DNA from: Paenalcaligenes sp052103955 | Lineage (GTDB): Bacteria; Pseudomonadota; Gammaproteobacteria; Burkholderiales; Burkholderiaceae_B | Assembly (NCBI GenBank): GCA_052103955.1 | Contig: JBQELO010000013.1 | Coordinates: 43,824 to 107,823, forward strand | Reading direction: 5' to 3' | DNA: 64,000 nucleotides | Shown here: positions 9,245-16,812 of the stretch, piece by piece | Layout: every line of letters starts with the position of its first letter | Position numbering within the stretch: the stretch's first letter is position 1 | Translations under genes and position numbers: made by a program | Notes under the pieces: model-generated | Told to the model about the DNA's origin: nothing | The model's database searches: none | Seen by the model: only the letters and a program-made list of their open reading frames with translations

Positions 9245-10048
9245 CTAGCGCACTTTCATCACAGAAAACTCACGCTGCACCACGCTGGCGATACTCTGCG
9301 CCACCACCCAAGACGACTTGGGATTAGAAGGCGAAGGCGTATTGCTCAGTACCAAGCGCATGCTACCAAACTGGCTAGTGATCTGTATCACATGCTGATT
9401 TTGGGTAAGCGTAGGGTCAACCACCACTTTCACTTTGGTTTTCTGCATCCCCACGCCCGCTAACGCTAAGGTCGCCGCAACGTTTAGGTTTTTGGGATAA
9501 CGCTGCGCTGCCTCGGCTGCATTGCCCTCAAACAACAGTAAATCCTCAGTAACCGTCGCAGCCGCTATGTTAAGTTCGGCCAACTCAGGCAACCAAGCTG
9601 CCACCGGTTTGCGAGACTCATACACCACTTGCAAATCGGGAGCATGACGCACTGACTGCAGGTAATCCAACCCACCAATGGCACCGGATGGCAGCAGTAT
9701 TTGTGACCCGTGCAGCTCGGCCACGTGCACCAACTCGTCCACCAAATCGGCATCCGTTAAAGCACCTATAGAGGTAATCACCACCGAAATACCCAAGGTC
9801 AAGCACGTAGGTATATACGCGCTTACTGCCGCTTGTGCAGCCGCCTCTATCACCAACTGCGGCTTAAACGCTAGCAGTTCATCTAGCGATGCACACTCAA
9901 TTACACCTTCAGGCAAATCCACCTGAAGTGGATCTGGTCGTCTAAGTACCAGCAACTTCGTTTGGTGTGCGTTAAACAAAGGCTGCAATGTTTTAAAAAC
10001 ATCTTGGCCTATCGCACCGAAGCCGATAAACGCAACGCTATTTATCAT
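9245..10048 (-). CDS. Aspartate dehydrogenase-like oxidoreductase (NadX/DUF108 family)
   Basis: A 267-residue protein with an N-terminal Rossmann motif (GFGAIGQ, about residues 9-15), the family signature LLPSGAIGGLDYL (about 115-128) and NLNVAATLALAGVG, as in L-aspartate dehydrogenases, which oxidise L-aspartate to iminoaspartate with NAD(P). Its length matches the family. It is not linked to nadA or nadC here but sits in a TRAP-linked catabolic operon, so it may act on an amino-acid-like intermediate rather than in NAD synthesis. Its start overlaps the end of the hydrolase gene by 11 bp. Confidence 0.82.
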   Translation of the reverse strand: MINSVAFIGFGAIGQDVFKTLQPLFNAHQTKLLVLRRPDPLQVDLPEGVIECASLDELLAFKPQLVIEAAAQAAVSAYIPTCLTLGISVVITSIGALTDADLVDELVHVAELHGSQILLPSGAIGGLDYLQSVRHAPDLQVVYESRKPVAAWLPELAELNIAAATVTEDLLLFEGNAAEAAQRYPKNLNVAATLALAGVGMQKTKVKVVVDPTLTQNQHVIQITSQFGSMRLVLSNTPSPSNPKSSWVVAQSIASVVQREFSVMKVR

Positions 10049-10841
10049 GTGTAAACCTCGAGAACCAACTCAATAAAGTATCGTTATAACTATGTGACAA
10101 GGTGATAGGAAAAAAATGTCCACCCCTTACCCACTGGGTTAAGGCAGAACCTGCAATCAGAGTCTTCAGCTCATTTTGTAATGCATGCGGCACCACAGCA
10201 TCGTCTTCGGCACTTAGAATCAAACTAGGAACAGACAAGGCTGCAGCTTGATCTCTGCCATCAAACTGCAATAACGCCGCAATGCGTTCCTGCACGGTTT
10301 GAATATGCTGTGATTCCCACTTTTTTCCTGTTGCTACTAAGGCGTTGTGTTCCCATATCCATTCTGCGGGATACGATAAATACACGCCTTGCTGCTCGTA
10401 GCACTGCGGGTCTAGGCGCAATAACTGCGCCCGTAACGCAAACAACTGCTGCATATACGCATTAGGCCCAGCCCATGTTGCCCCCAACACTAAGGAGCTC
10501 ACTTTTTCAGGCTGATCAAAGGCCAACTGCTGCGCAATACAACCGCCGGTAGAGTGACCCACTACATGTGCCCGCTCTACCCCGCAATGCTGTAATAACT
10601 GATAAAAATCGTCTGCCAACTGCGCAATACTCACAGCAGCCGTACCACGCTCAGACTGCCCAATACCCCGCTGATCCATACGGATCGTCTGATAGCCTTG
10701 GGCAACCAGCGCAGCACTGACGCCTTTCCAAAATGCCGCACTGCCACCCAAACCACTAATGAGCAGAACTGCTGGGCCTTCCCCCTCACGCTCGAACGCC
10801 AAGGTTGCGCCATCCACATTCGACATAAAGTAAGACGTCAT
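10038..10841 (-). CDS. Alpha/beta-fold hydrolase
   Basis: A 267-residue alpha/beta hydrolase. The nucleophile elbow is GHSTGG (Ser about residue 97), the acid lies in SAEDDAVVP and the histidine in RGGHFFP near the C-terminus. The overall pattern (LISGLGGSAAFW, RMDQRGIGQS) resembles 3-oxoadipate enol-lactonase-like and C-C bond hydrolases. AGGAG sits 9 nt before the ATG at 10841. It probably hydrolyses an ester, lactone or diketone intermediate of the operon's pathway. Confidence 0.88.
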   Translation of the reverse strand: MTSYFMSNVDGATLAFEREGEGPAVLLISGLGGSAAFWKGVSAALVAQGYQTIRMDQRGIGQSERGTAAVSIAQLADDFYQLLQHCGVERAHVVGHSTGGCIAQQLAFDQPEKVSSLVLGATWAGPNAYMQQLFALRAQLLRLDPQCYEQQGVYLSYPAEWIWEHNALVATGKKWESQHIQTVQERIAALLQFDGRDQAAALSVPSLILSAEDDAVVPHALQNELKTLIAGSALTQWVRGGHFFPITLSHSYNDTLLSWFSRFTHDK

Positions 10842-10855
10842 GACTACTACTCCTA

Positions 10856-11836
10856 TTACTGCTGACGCGCTTCTTCGATTTGACGCAAGAACTCTTCACC
10901 ACCGGGCGAGTCTTGCATAATACGTGGCCAGCCAGCACGCGCTTTTTCTTTAAATGCTGTCAGGTCAGGGCGCGTAATCGTAATACCCTTCGCTTCCATA
11001 GTCGTAAACGCATCAGCCATTTTTTGGTCCTGATACTGCAACGCTACTTCCATGGCAGACTGTGCCGACTCTTTAATAGCCTGCTGTACGTCCTCTGGGT
11101 AACCCGCGTATTTAGCTTTGGACATAATGAACAAGCTAGGCAACTGGTGTACTTCTGTTACGGCGTAGTGCTTAATGGTTTCGGAAAAGCCATCGCCCAC
11201 GGTTTGATCAGGACTTAGCTCAGCCGCATCCACCACACCGTTTTGCAATGCCAAGAACAGTTCGGCATAGGCTGTAGGAGTAGGCTGTGAACCCAACGAC
11301 TTATAGGCCTCTACATAGCCTGGCGACTGAATCACACGCACTTTCAGGTGACCCATATCGTCTACCGTGTTGACGGGTTTCATCGACGCCATGCTACGCG
11401 CGTAAATCGCCCCCCAACCCAAGCCCACCATGTTGTATTTATCCAGCTCTTGCAGCAGGTTATCTCCCACCGGGCCTTGCATGATGGTGTTGGCTTCTTC
11501 GTAGTTATTAAACAAATACGGCAACGACAAAATACGGTATTCGCGTACGGTGTTTTCCAACGATGGTTGCCCCATGATGGATGCATCCACCACACCGGTA
11601 CGCAACCCCTGTACCAGCTTTAGCTCACCACCCAAGGTGCCTGACGGGAAAATCTTAACGGTGACCTCACCATTGGTTTTTTCATTCATCAATTTGGCAA
11701 AGTGCTCTGCTGCCACTTGATAAGAACTGTTTTCGCTTAATGCATGGCCAATATTAATTTCTATAGGCTTTGCACTAACACCCAAAGCGGCCGCCAGCAG
11801 GGATACGCCAGCCACAAACTTAACGATTTTCTTCAT
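10856..11836 (-). CDS. dctP: TRAP transporter substrate-binding protein DctP
   Basis: Starting at the ATG at 11836 (MKKIVKFVAG) gives 326 residues with a clear Sec signal peptide cleaved after about ALGVSA. The DctP fold shows INIGHALSENSSYQVAAEHFA and the conserved MKPVNTVDDMGHLKVRVIQSPGYVEAYKSLGSQPTP, with the arginine that contacts a substrate carboxylate in KVRV. It is a periplasmic receptor for an organic acid. The gene follows the DctM gene after 23 bp. Confidence 0.93.
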   Translation of the reverse strand: MKKIVKFVAGVSLLAAALGVSAKPIEINIGHALSENSSYQVAAEHFAKLMNEKTNGEVTVKIFPSGTLGGELKLVQGLRTGVVDASIMGQPSLENTVREYRILSLPYLFNNYEEANTIMQGPVGDNLLQELDKYNMVGLGWGAIYARSMASMKPVNTVDDMGHLKVRVIQSPGYVEAYKSLGSQPTPTAYAELFLALQNGVVDAAELSPDQTVGDGFSETIKHYAVTEVHQLPSLFIMSKAKYAGYPEDVQQAIKESAQSAMEVALQYQDQKMADAFTTMEAKGITITRPDLTAFKEKARAGWPRIMQDSPGGEEFLRQIEEARQQ

Positions 11837-11859
11837 GCTACAGTCTCCAAACTTTATTG

Positions 11860-13134
11860 TTAGTTGAACCATGTTTTTAATAACAATGGCCCGTAAGTAA
11901 TCAGCATTAGATTAATAAACAAGACGCCAAGAAATACTGACAGTGGCCGCATCAATTTTTCCATTGATACCTTGGCAATTCCACAAACCAAAAACAAGTT
12001 CACGCCAACTGGTGGAGTCACCATCCCTACCGCCAAATTCACGATCACAATCAAACCAAAATGCACTGGATCAATACCCAGGCTGACAGCCACTGGTGCC
12101 AACACAGGAGCCAGAATCAAAATGGCTGCAAAGGTTTCCATAAACAGGCCAATCACCAATAACGCAATGTTCACAATTAACAAGAACACATAGGGGTTAT
12201 CAGAAATCGACAAAATAAACGATGCAATGTACTGAGGTACTTGGTAGAGCGACAAGGCATACGCAAACACCGCAGCAAACCCCACAATCAGCATCACAAT
12301 GGCGGAGGTAATCGCAGATTCCCACAAAATGGCCGGCAGCTCTTTCAGGCTAATTTCTTTGTAGATAAAGGTACCCACCACAAAGGCGTAGGCCACCGCC
12401 ATCACGGCCGCTTCTGTCGCGGTAAATGCTCCCCCGTAGATCCCACCCAAAATAAGCACTGGCAACATCAGCGATAAAAACGCAGCACGTAAGGCTCGCA
12501 TCACGCCGGTAAACCACTCGCCAAACGTCACACGCTTGGTATCACCGTAACCCTTAATTGATGACCAAATAATGATGGTTATCATCAGGGAAAAGCCAAT
12601 CATCAAGCCGGGAATAATCCCTGCCATGAACATTTGTGCAACGGATGTACCCGTCAACATGGCGTACACGATCATGGGCACTGACGGTGGCAAAATCACC
12701 CCCAACTCACCCGATGCCGCCACCACCGATGCCGAGAAAGCACGAGGGTAACGATTGCGTTCCATTTCAGGAATCATCACGCCACCAATAGCCGCCGTAG
12801 TCGCTGACGACGAACCGCTAATCGTGGAAAAGAACATCGTGGTGAGCACAGTTGCTGCCCCCAAACCACCTTTAACCCAACCTATAAGCGCCATCCCCAA
12901 ATGGATCAAACGCTTCGCAATGCCACCGCTTTGCATCAAGCGTCCTGCCAACACAAAGTAAGGGATGGCCATCAATGCAAATGAATCCATCGCCTCGAAA
13001 ATGGTTTGCGGCAGCACAATCAGCGGCAAGCCTTTTTCCAATACAGCAGGAATGGGGGCAATACCCAAACTCAACGACACGGGGACGCTAAGCAAAAACA
13101 ACGCCAACAGCAGAATAATTCCAAACCCCATCAT
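11860..13134 (-). CDS. dctM: TRAP transporter large permease DctM
   Basis: A 424-residue integral membrane protein of the DctM family with about 12 helices and the typical segments IPYFVLAGRLMQSGGIAKRL and SGSSSATTAAIGGVMIPEM. The C-terminal NLAVGMVTPPVGVNLFLVCGIA is diagnostic. It couples Na+ import to uptake of the DctP-bound acid. It lies between the DctQ and DctP genes in one operon. Confidence 0.95.
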   Translation of the reverse strand: MMGFGIILLLALFLLSVPVSLSLGIAPIPAVLEKGLPLIVLPQTIFEAMDSFALMAIPYFVLAGRLMQSGGIAKRLIHLGMALIGWVKGGLGAATVLTTMFFSTISGSSSATTAAIGGVMIPEMERNRYPRAFSASVVAASGELGVILPPSVPMIVYAMLTGTSVAQMFMAGIIPGLMIGFSLMITIIIWSSIKGYGDTKRVTFGEWFTGVMRALRAAFLSLMLPVLILGGIYGGAFTATEAAVMAVAYAFVVGTFIYKEISLKELPAILWESAITSAIVMLIVGFAAVFAYALSLYQVPQYIASFILSISDNPYVFLLIVNIALLVIGLFMETFAAILILAPVLAPVAVSLGIDPVHFGLIVIVNLAVGMVTPPVGVNLFLVCGIAKVSMEKLMRPLSVFLGVLFINLMLITYGPLLLKTWFN

Positions 13135-13143
13135 GATCGTCTC

Positions 13144-13668
13144 CTACTCCAGATTTTCGCCATTGGTAAACCGTATATCTTCACCACGACTAATGGTCTC
13201 GATAATGAGGGCTACTGTATTCACAATCATGAGACTAAAACCCAAGGGCATTGCTGCATACACCCATGTTTTGGGCATAGATAGCACCGGGCTAGACTCA
13301 ATCGCACCAAACTCTAAAAACTCCATGCCTAACTGCACCATCAGTACAAAAAAGGCTAAACACACCACTAACGAGACATAGCGCATAAACACACCAATTT
13401 TTCTGGGTAGGCTAAACACCACCACATCCAGCGAAATAAGTTGTGCTTTCCTACACGCGATAGATGCTCCAAGGAAAATGACCCAAATCATCAAGTAGCG
13501 AGCCACTTCTTCTGTCCAGGGTGCCGCGATATTCAAACTAAAGGTGCCCAGCAGAAAACGCACCATCACCTGCCACAGCGTGCACAGCGTCATGCCTAAT
13601 AAGCATGCTGCCAACCCCCATCGGATAGCGCCGTTCAAACTATCCACCAACTTCACTAGGCCCATCAT
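13144..13668 (-). CDS. dctQ: TRAP transporter small permease DctQ
   Basis: A 174-residue protein with four membrane helices and the DctQ motif WTEEVARYLMIWVIFLGASIA (around residues 50-70). It bridges DctP and DctM. Its start overlaps the end of the preceding dehydrogenase gene by 4 bp, indicating translational coupling, and DctM follows after 9 bp. Confidence 0.93.
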   Translation of the reverse strand: MMGLVKLVDSLNGAIRWGLAACLLGMTLCTLWQVMVRFLLGTFSLNIAAPWTEEVARYLMIWVIFLGASIACRKAQLISLDVVVFSLPRKIGVFMRYVSLVVCLAFFVLMVQLGMEFLEFGAIESSPVLSMPKTWVYAAMPLGFSLMIVNTVALIIETISRGEDIRFTNGENLE

Positions 13669-14603
13669 GTGCGTTCCTCCATCCCTCTGAGTTGTAACTG
13701 CACTGCCGCAACGGCTTGATCTCGCCAGGCGCGCTTAGCATCGAGTTGCTCTAGCTCCAACGATGCCCGCATAGCGTGATGCAAAGTTTGAATCAACGGC
13801 GTATCTACCGGAGGGCGTAACCCCTTGGCTTGTGCCATCTCATTAAAAATATGCCCGTAACGCTCTAAGTAACCTTGAATCCCTGTTGGCGCATTTAAAT
13901 CAATGCCTTCCAAAGGACCTACTACCGACCACCGCAACCCTAAACCTTGGCTAATGATCAAGTCTGCATCGGCGGGGCGAATCACTCCGTTTGCAATCAA
14001 CTCGAACATTTCCATCAGCAATGCACCCTGCAAGCGGTTCAACACAAAACCAGGAACCTCTTGCTGTAGCACTACCGGCCTTTGCCCTAACTGCTCCATA
14101 AACGTGCAGGCTGTTTTAATCACATCTGGGCTGGTCCACTCTGCCCCAACCACTTCCACAATCGGCATTAAATGCGGAGGGGTCATGGGATGCACAACCA
14201 AACAACGCTCACGCTGTGCCAAATCGCGTGTAAACAAACTTGCCCCATACGTAGAGGTTGAACTTGCAAAAATAGCTGTGCTTTTGGCGTGCGCGGCTAC
14301 ATCCGCAAACAATTTCTGCTTCAACTCTAGATTTTCTGATGCCGCCTCTTGTATATAGTCAGCATCGTGTACCGCTTCCGCCAAACTATTGCTGATGGTG
14401 ATTCGTGCTAATACATCGTCAACACTATCGCCTTCAGTCAGCAATGCGATAGAGTTTTGTACGCTTTCTCTAATGTTTGCTTTGATACGTGCTGCACTTT
14501 CTACATCATGATCGTACAAACTGGTTTGCAACCCTGAGCGCGCAAACACCACCGCCCATGAGCTACCAATAATTCCACCACCTATAACAGCTACTTTCTT
14601 CAT
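13665..14603 (-). CDS. 3-hydroxyacyl-CoA / L-carnitine dehydrogenase-type oxidoreductase
   Basis: From the ATG at 14603 (GGTGAG 5 nt upstream) the protein has 312 residues; GTG codons at 14615 and 14612 are alternatives. The N-terminus holds a Rossmann GGGIIGSSWAVVFARSG. HPMTPPHLMPIVEVV carries the catalytic His, and EVPGFVLNRLQGALLMEMFELIANG is the 3-hydroxyacyl-CoA dehydrogenase C-terminal signature. At this length it resembles lambda-crystallin/L-gulonate and carnitine dehydrogenases more than fused beta-oxidation enzymes. It oxidises a beta-hydroxy acid or its CoA ester with NAD+; the substrate is unknown. Confidence 0.85.
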   Translation of the reverse strand: MKKVAVIGGGIIGSSWAVVFARSGLQTSLYDHDVESAARIKANIRESVQNSIALLTEGDSVDDVLARITISNSLAEAVHDADYIQEAASENLELKQKLFADVAAHAKSTAIFASSTSTYGASLFTRDLAQRERCLVVHPMTPPHLMPIVEVVGAEWTSPDVIKTACTFMEQLGQRPVVLQQEVPGFVLNRLQGALLMEMFELIANGVIRPADADLIISQGLGLRWSVVGPLEGIDLNAPTGIQGYLERYGHIFNEMAQAKGLRPPVDTPLIQTLHHAMRASLELEQLDAKRAWRDQAVAAVQLQLRGMEERT

Positions 14604-14614
14604 GCTACTCACCA

Positions 14615-14929
14615 CTAGCCTATAGGCGAAAACGAGACCGGCTTCAAAATACGCGTCTGCTGCGTATCAATCAAATCAATCACTTTGCTTAAGTAGGCTT
14701 GCCATCTCTCGTCGGCCAACATTTGGCTGCGCGCTCTGTCACGCTCATCCAAACTGTCATACGACCACAAAGCGACCACATGATTAAGCTCACCGATTTC
14801 AGAAATAAAATACCCAAGAAACTTGCCTAAATACTGCTTTTGCAAGGCCAAACCATGTTCCTCGTAGGTACGCACAAACTGTGGCACCAAACCTGGCTTA
14901 ATACGGTAATCACGTTCTTCTATATACAC
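14615..14929 (-). CDS. NIPSNAP-family protein
   Basis: A 104-residue protein fitting the NIPSNAP fold, a ferredoxin-like alpha+beta dimer: YIEERDYRIKPGLVPQFVRTYEEHG at the start and LNHVVALWSYDSLDERDRAR in the middle. Bacterial NIPSNAP proteins often sit in catabolic operons but have no assigned reaction. It lies 12 bp after the cupin gene and directly before the dehydrogenase. Confidence 0.85.
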   Translation of the reverse strand: MYIEERDYRIKPGLVPQFVRTYEEHGLALQKQYLGKFLGYFISEIGELNHVVALWSYDSLDERDRARSQMLADERWQAYLSKVIDLIDTQQTRILKPVSFSPIG

Positions 14930-14941
14930 TTTTCTCCCCTT

Positions 14942-15439
14942 TTACGACTTAGTCCAACCAAATACCGTGTTGGCCTCTATTTCTTCAATATTCTCTGGGC
15001 GTGGAAACGGTGCAGGTGGGGTATCACCGGCTTGACGCTCTCTACCTATTTGTTTGAAAAAATCATCCAAACCGCCCGGCATTAACATCCAAAAGAACGA
15101 CAGCGGACCTGTACCGGTATTCACAAACTTATGCGTGCTGCGCGGTGCCAAATACAGCGAAGCCCCCGGTGCCAAGGCATGCTCTACACCATCTAGCACC
15201 ACAAAACCCTCACCTTCATAAATGTAGATAACTTCCTCGTGCGTATCGTGCATGTGTTCACGCACATAGCTGCCCGGATCAATGGTTTGTGTGCCAGCAG
15301 AGAAAGCCGCGTTCGCCTCTAATGCCTTGCTGTTAAACAAACAACGTACAAAACCATTGGCTGGCACAGGCTGCCAGTAACTCTCACTACCCGTGGGTTG
15401 TACTAGACACGAGCCAGATGCAAAAACTTGCTTTCCCAT
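14942..15439 (-). CDS. Cupin-domain protein, first gene of catabolic operon
   Basis: A 165-residue single-domain cupin. Motif 1 is REHMHDTHEEVIYIYEGEG, with two His and a Glu as likely metal ligands; motif 2 is APRSTHKFVNTG, with the third His. It could be an isomerase, a dioxygenase or an auxiliary protein. It is the first gene of the leftward operon; a GGAGGGG Shine-Dalgarno precedes its ATG, and the operator pair lies just upstream. Confidence 0.85.
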   Translation of the reverse strand: MGKQVFASGSCLVQPTGSESYWQPVPANGFVRCLFNSKALEANAAFSAGTQTIDPGSYVREHMHDTHEEVIYIYEGEGFVVLDGVEHALAPGASLYLAPRSTHKFVNTGTGPLSFFWMLMPGGLDDFFKQIGRERQAGDTPPAPFPRPENIEEIEANTVFGWTKS

Positions 15440-15452
15440 TCACCCCTCCAAT

Positions 15453-15476
15453 TAACTTACATGTTTGTCAGTTTTG
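15453..15476. promoter_or_regulatory. Operator copy A upstream of the cupin operon
   Basis: This site reads as the reverse complement of 15548-15572, with one mismatch over 23 nt. Its core is a partial dyad around ACATGT (AACTTACATGTTTGT). It lies 14 bp before the cupin start, within the probable promoter or leader. TetR-type dimers typically bind dyads of this size. Confidence 0.6.
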
Positions 15477-15547
15477 TTAGGAGTAAGTATCTGGAATTTT
15501 GTTTGTACAGTGAATTAGGGAAAGCACTAGATTTGAAATAATGCTGT

Positions 15548-15572
15548 CAAAAACTAACAAACATGTAAGTTA
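15548..15572. promoter_or_regulatory. Operator copy B upstream of the cupin operon
   Basis: This is the inverted partner of 15453-15476; ACAAACATGTAAGTTA is shared exactly. The spacing of about 95 bp between dyad centres (roughly nine helical turns) would suit repression by looping. No other copy was noticed in the window. Confidence 0.6.
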
Positions 15573-15705
15573 GTAGAAAAAACCCTCTGTTTTTATGGGA
15601 GCCTCATTCAACTGGCATCACCGCTTTATGCTGAATTTCACAATAAGCAGCTCTAGGGGCTTGTTTTTAGTTTTAGCTTCATGCTATAGTTACTTCTTTA
15701 CCGAT

Positions 15706-15781
15706 TCCCTGATAGCTCAGTCGGTAGAGCGACGGACTGTTAATCCGCAGGTCGCAGGTTCGAGCCCTGCTCGGGGAGCCA
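15706..15781 (+). tRNA. tRNA-Asn (GTT), copy 2
   Basis: Identical over all 76 nt to copy 1 at 5756-5831, including the encoded CCA; the anticodon GTT is at 15739-15741. The upstream ATGCTATAGTT matches the equivalent region before copy 1, so promoter and gene were duplicated together. Confidence 0.97.
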
Positions 15782-15787
15782 AATTCA

Positions 15788-15827
15788 AAAAAGCGCTTAT
15801 GTTCACACATAAGCGCTTTTTGTTTTT
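15788..15827 (+). terminator. Rho-independent terminator after tRNA-Asn copy 2
   Basis: AAAAAGCGCTTATGT and ACATAAGCGCTTTTT pair over 15 bp around a TCAC loop and are followed by TGTTTTT. The stem sequence differs from that after copy 1, so the duplication does not include the terminator. Confidence 0.9.
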
Positions 15828-15867
15828 CTAGTCCCCTACTCTTTGGGCTCGAGCGCCCCCAGCATAA

Positions 15868-15895
15868 AAAAACGCCACTCTTAAGTGACGTTTTT
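15868..15895 (-). terminator. Terminator at the end of the iclR/TRAP operon
   Basis: AAAAACGCCACT, loop CTTA and AGTGACGTTTTT form a 12-position stem with one mismatch. On the minus strand it gives a T-rich 3' end just after the IclR stop; it could also act on the plus strand. Confidence 0.65.
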
Positions 15896-15913
15896 GTGTG
15901 CGTGTAGCGTAAT

Positions 15914-16726
15914 TTAGGGATTCGCGTTATAGCTGCTGTAGCCCATCATCTCGGACAGCTCTTTAGCATAACCATCCACAATCTCTTTTAGCTCGTCTAC
16001 CGAGGGCTGCACACCAAGGTCTACGCGTTCTAAATAAGGCACATTCAAACACGCCACTACTGTTTGATTAGGCCCAAACACAGGGTATGCAATGTTCACA
16101 ATACCCTTAACCTGCTGACTAGGCGTTTCGGCATAACCACTGACTCGCACCTGCTTTAATACCGTATCCAACTGCGATTTAGTCAACGTGCTTTCACCAT
16201 CCACCGGGCCATGCAACGCCAAAATACGCTCGCGTTCCGCTTCTTCGCGGTAGGCAAGCAATACATGCCCTGACGCTGTATCGCGCAACCCCACTAACGC
16301 CCCAACTTTCAAACCAAAAGACCAGCGCTCGGGACTATCTATTTGCGCAATCACCACCACCTTGGCATCTTGCAGCACAGTTAAGTGGCACGACTGCCTT
16401 GCACGGTTCACCAGCTTTCGCATTAATGGTGTGGCAATACTTACCAACGAACGCAAAGGCCTATGTTGATGCGCCAACTTAAACATGCGTAATGTAAGGC
16501 TGTATCTGCCGTTTTCATCCACCTGCACCCAGTCGCAACGCTCTAGCGTCATCACCATTCGGAAAATCTCATTCATGCTGCGATCCAGCTTTTTAGAGAT
16601 TTCGTTTAAGGTGTAGCCTTCGTAGGAGTCGGATAACACCTCGAGAATGTTTAAGCCCTTCTCAAGCGCAGGAGCTGCATAGCGCGGTGCTGTTGTTGTA
16701 TCGGCTGTTTTTTTCGCAGTAACCAT
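15914..16726 (-). CDS. IclR-family transcriptional regulator
   Basis: A 270-residue IclR protein. The N-terminal winged HTH covers about residues 20-80 (ALEKGLNILEVLSDSYEGYTLNEISKKLDRSMNEIFRMVMTLE), followed by the ligand-binding domain with DTASGHVLLAY and GIVNIAYPVFGPNQTVVACLNVPYL. It is the last gene of the fuconate-dehydratase/TRAP operon and probably senses a sugar-acid intermediate to control it. The TGAAAG repeats before the dehydratase gene are candidate targets. Confidence 0.9.
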   Translation of the reverse strand: MVTAKKTADTTTAPRYAAPALEKGLNILEVLSDSYEGYTLNEISKKLDRSMNEIFRMVMTLERCDWVQVDENGRYSLTLRMFKLAHQHRPLRSLVSIATPLMRKLVNRARQSCHLTVLQDAKVVVIAQIDSPERWSFGLKVGALVGLRDTASGHVLLAYREEAERERILALHGPVDGESTLTKSQLDTVLKQVRVSGYAETPSQQVKGIVNIAYPVFGPNQTVVACLNVPYLERVDLGVQPSVDELKEIVDGYAKELSEMMGYSSYNANP

Positions 16727-16812
16727 TCAGGACGCTTTGCTTCGTGTTCGTACACAATCATAAAAACGGGCAACGCCAACAACCGGTCGACGCGCCCACC
16801 GCTTTATGCTGA

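Noticed and set aside
9002..9463. 153-codon plus-strand frame rich in His/Arg
   Set aside because: Antisense shadow of the SDR and aspartate dehydrogenase-like genes; composition typical of a shadow frame.
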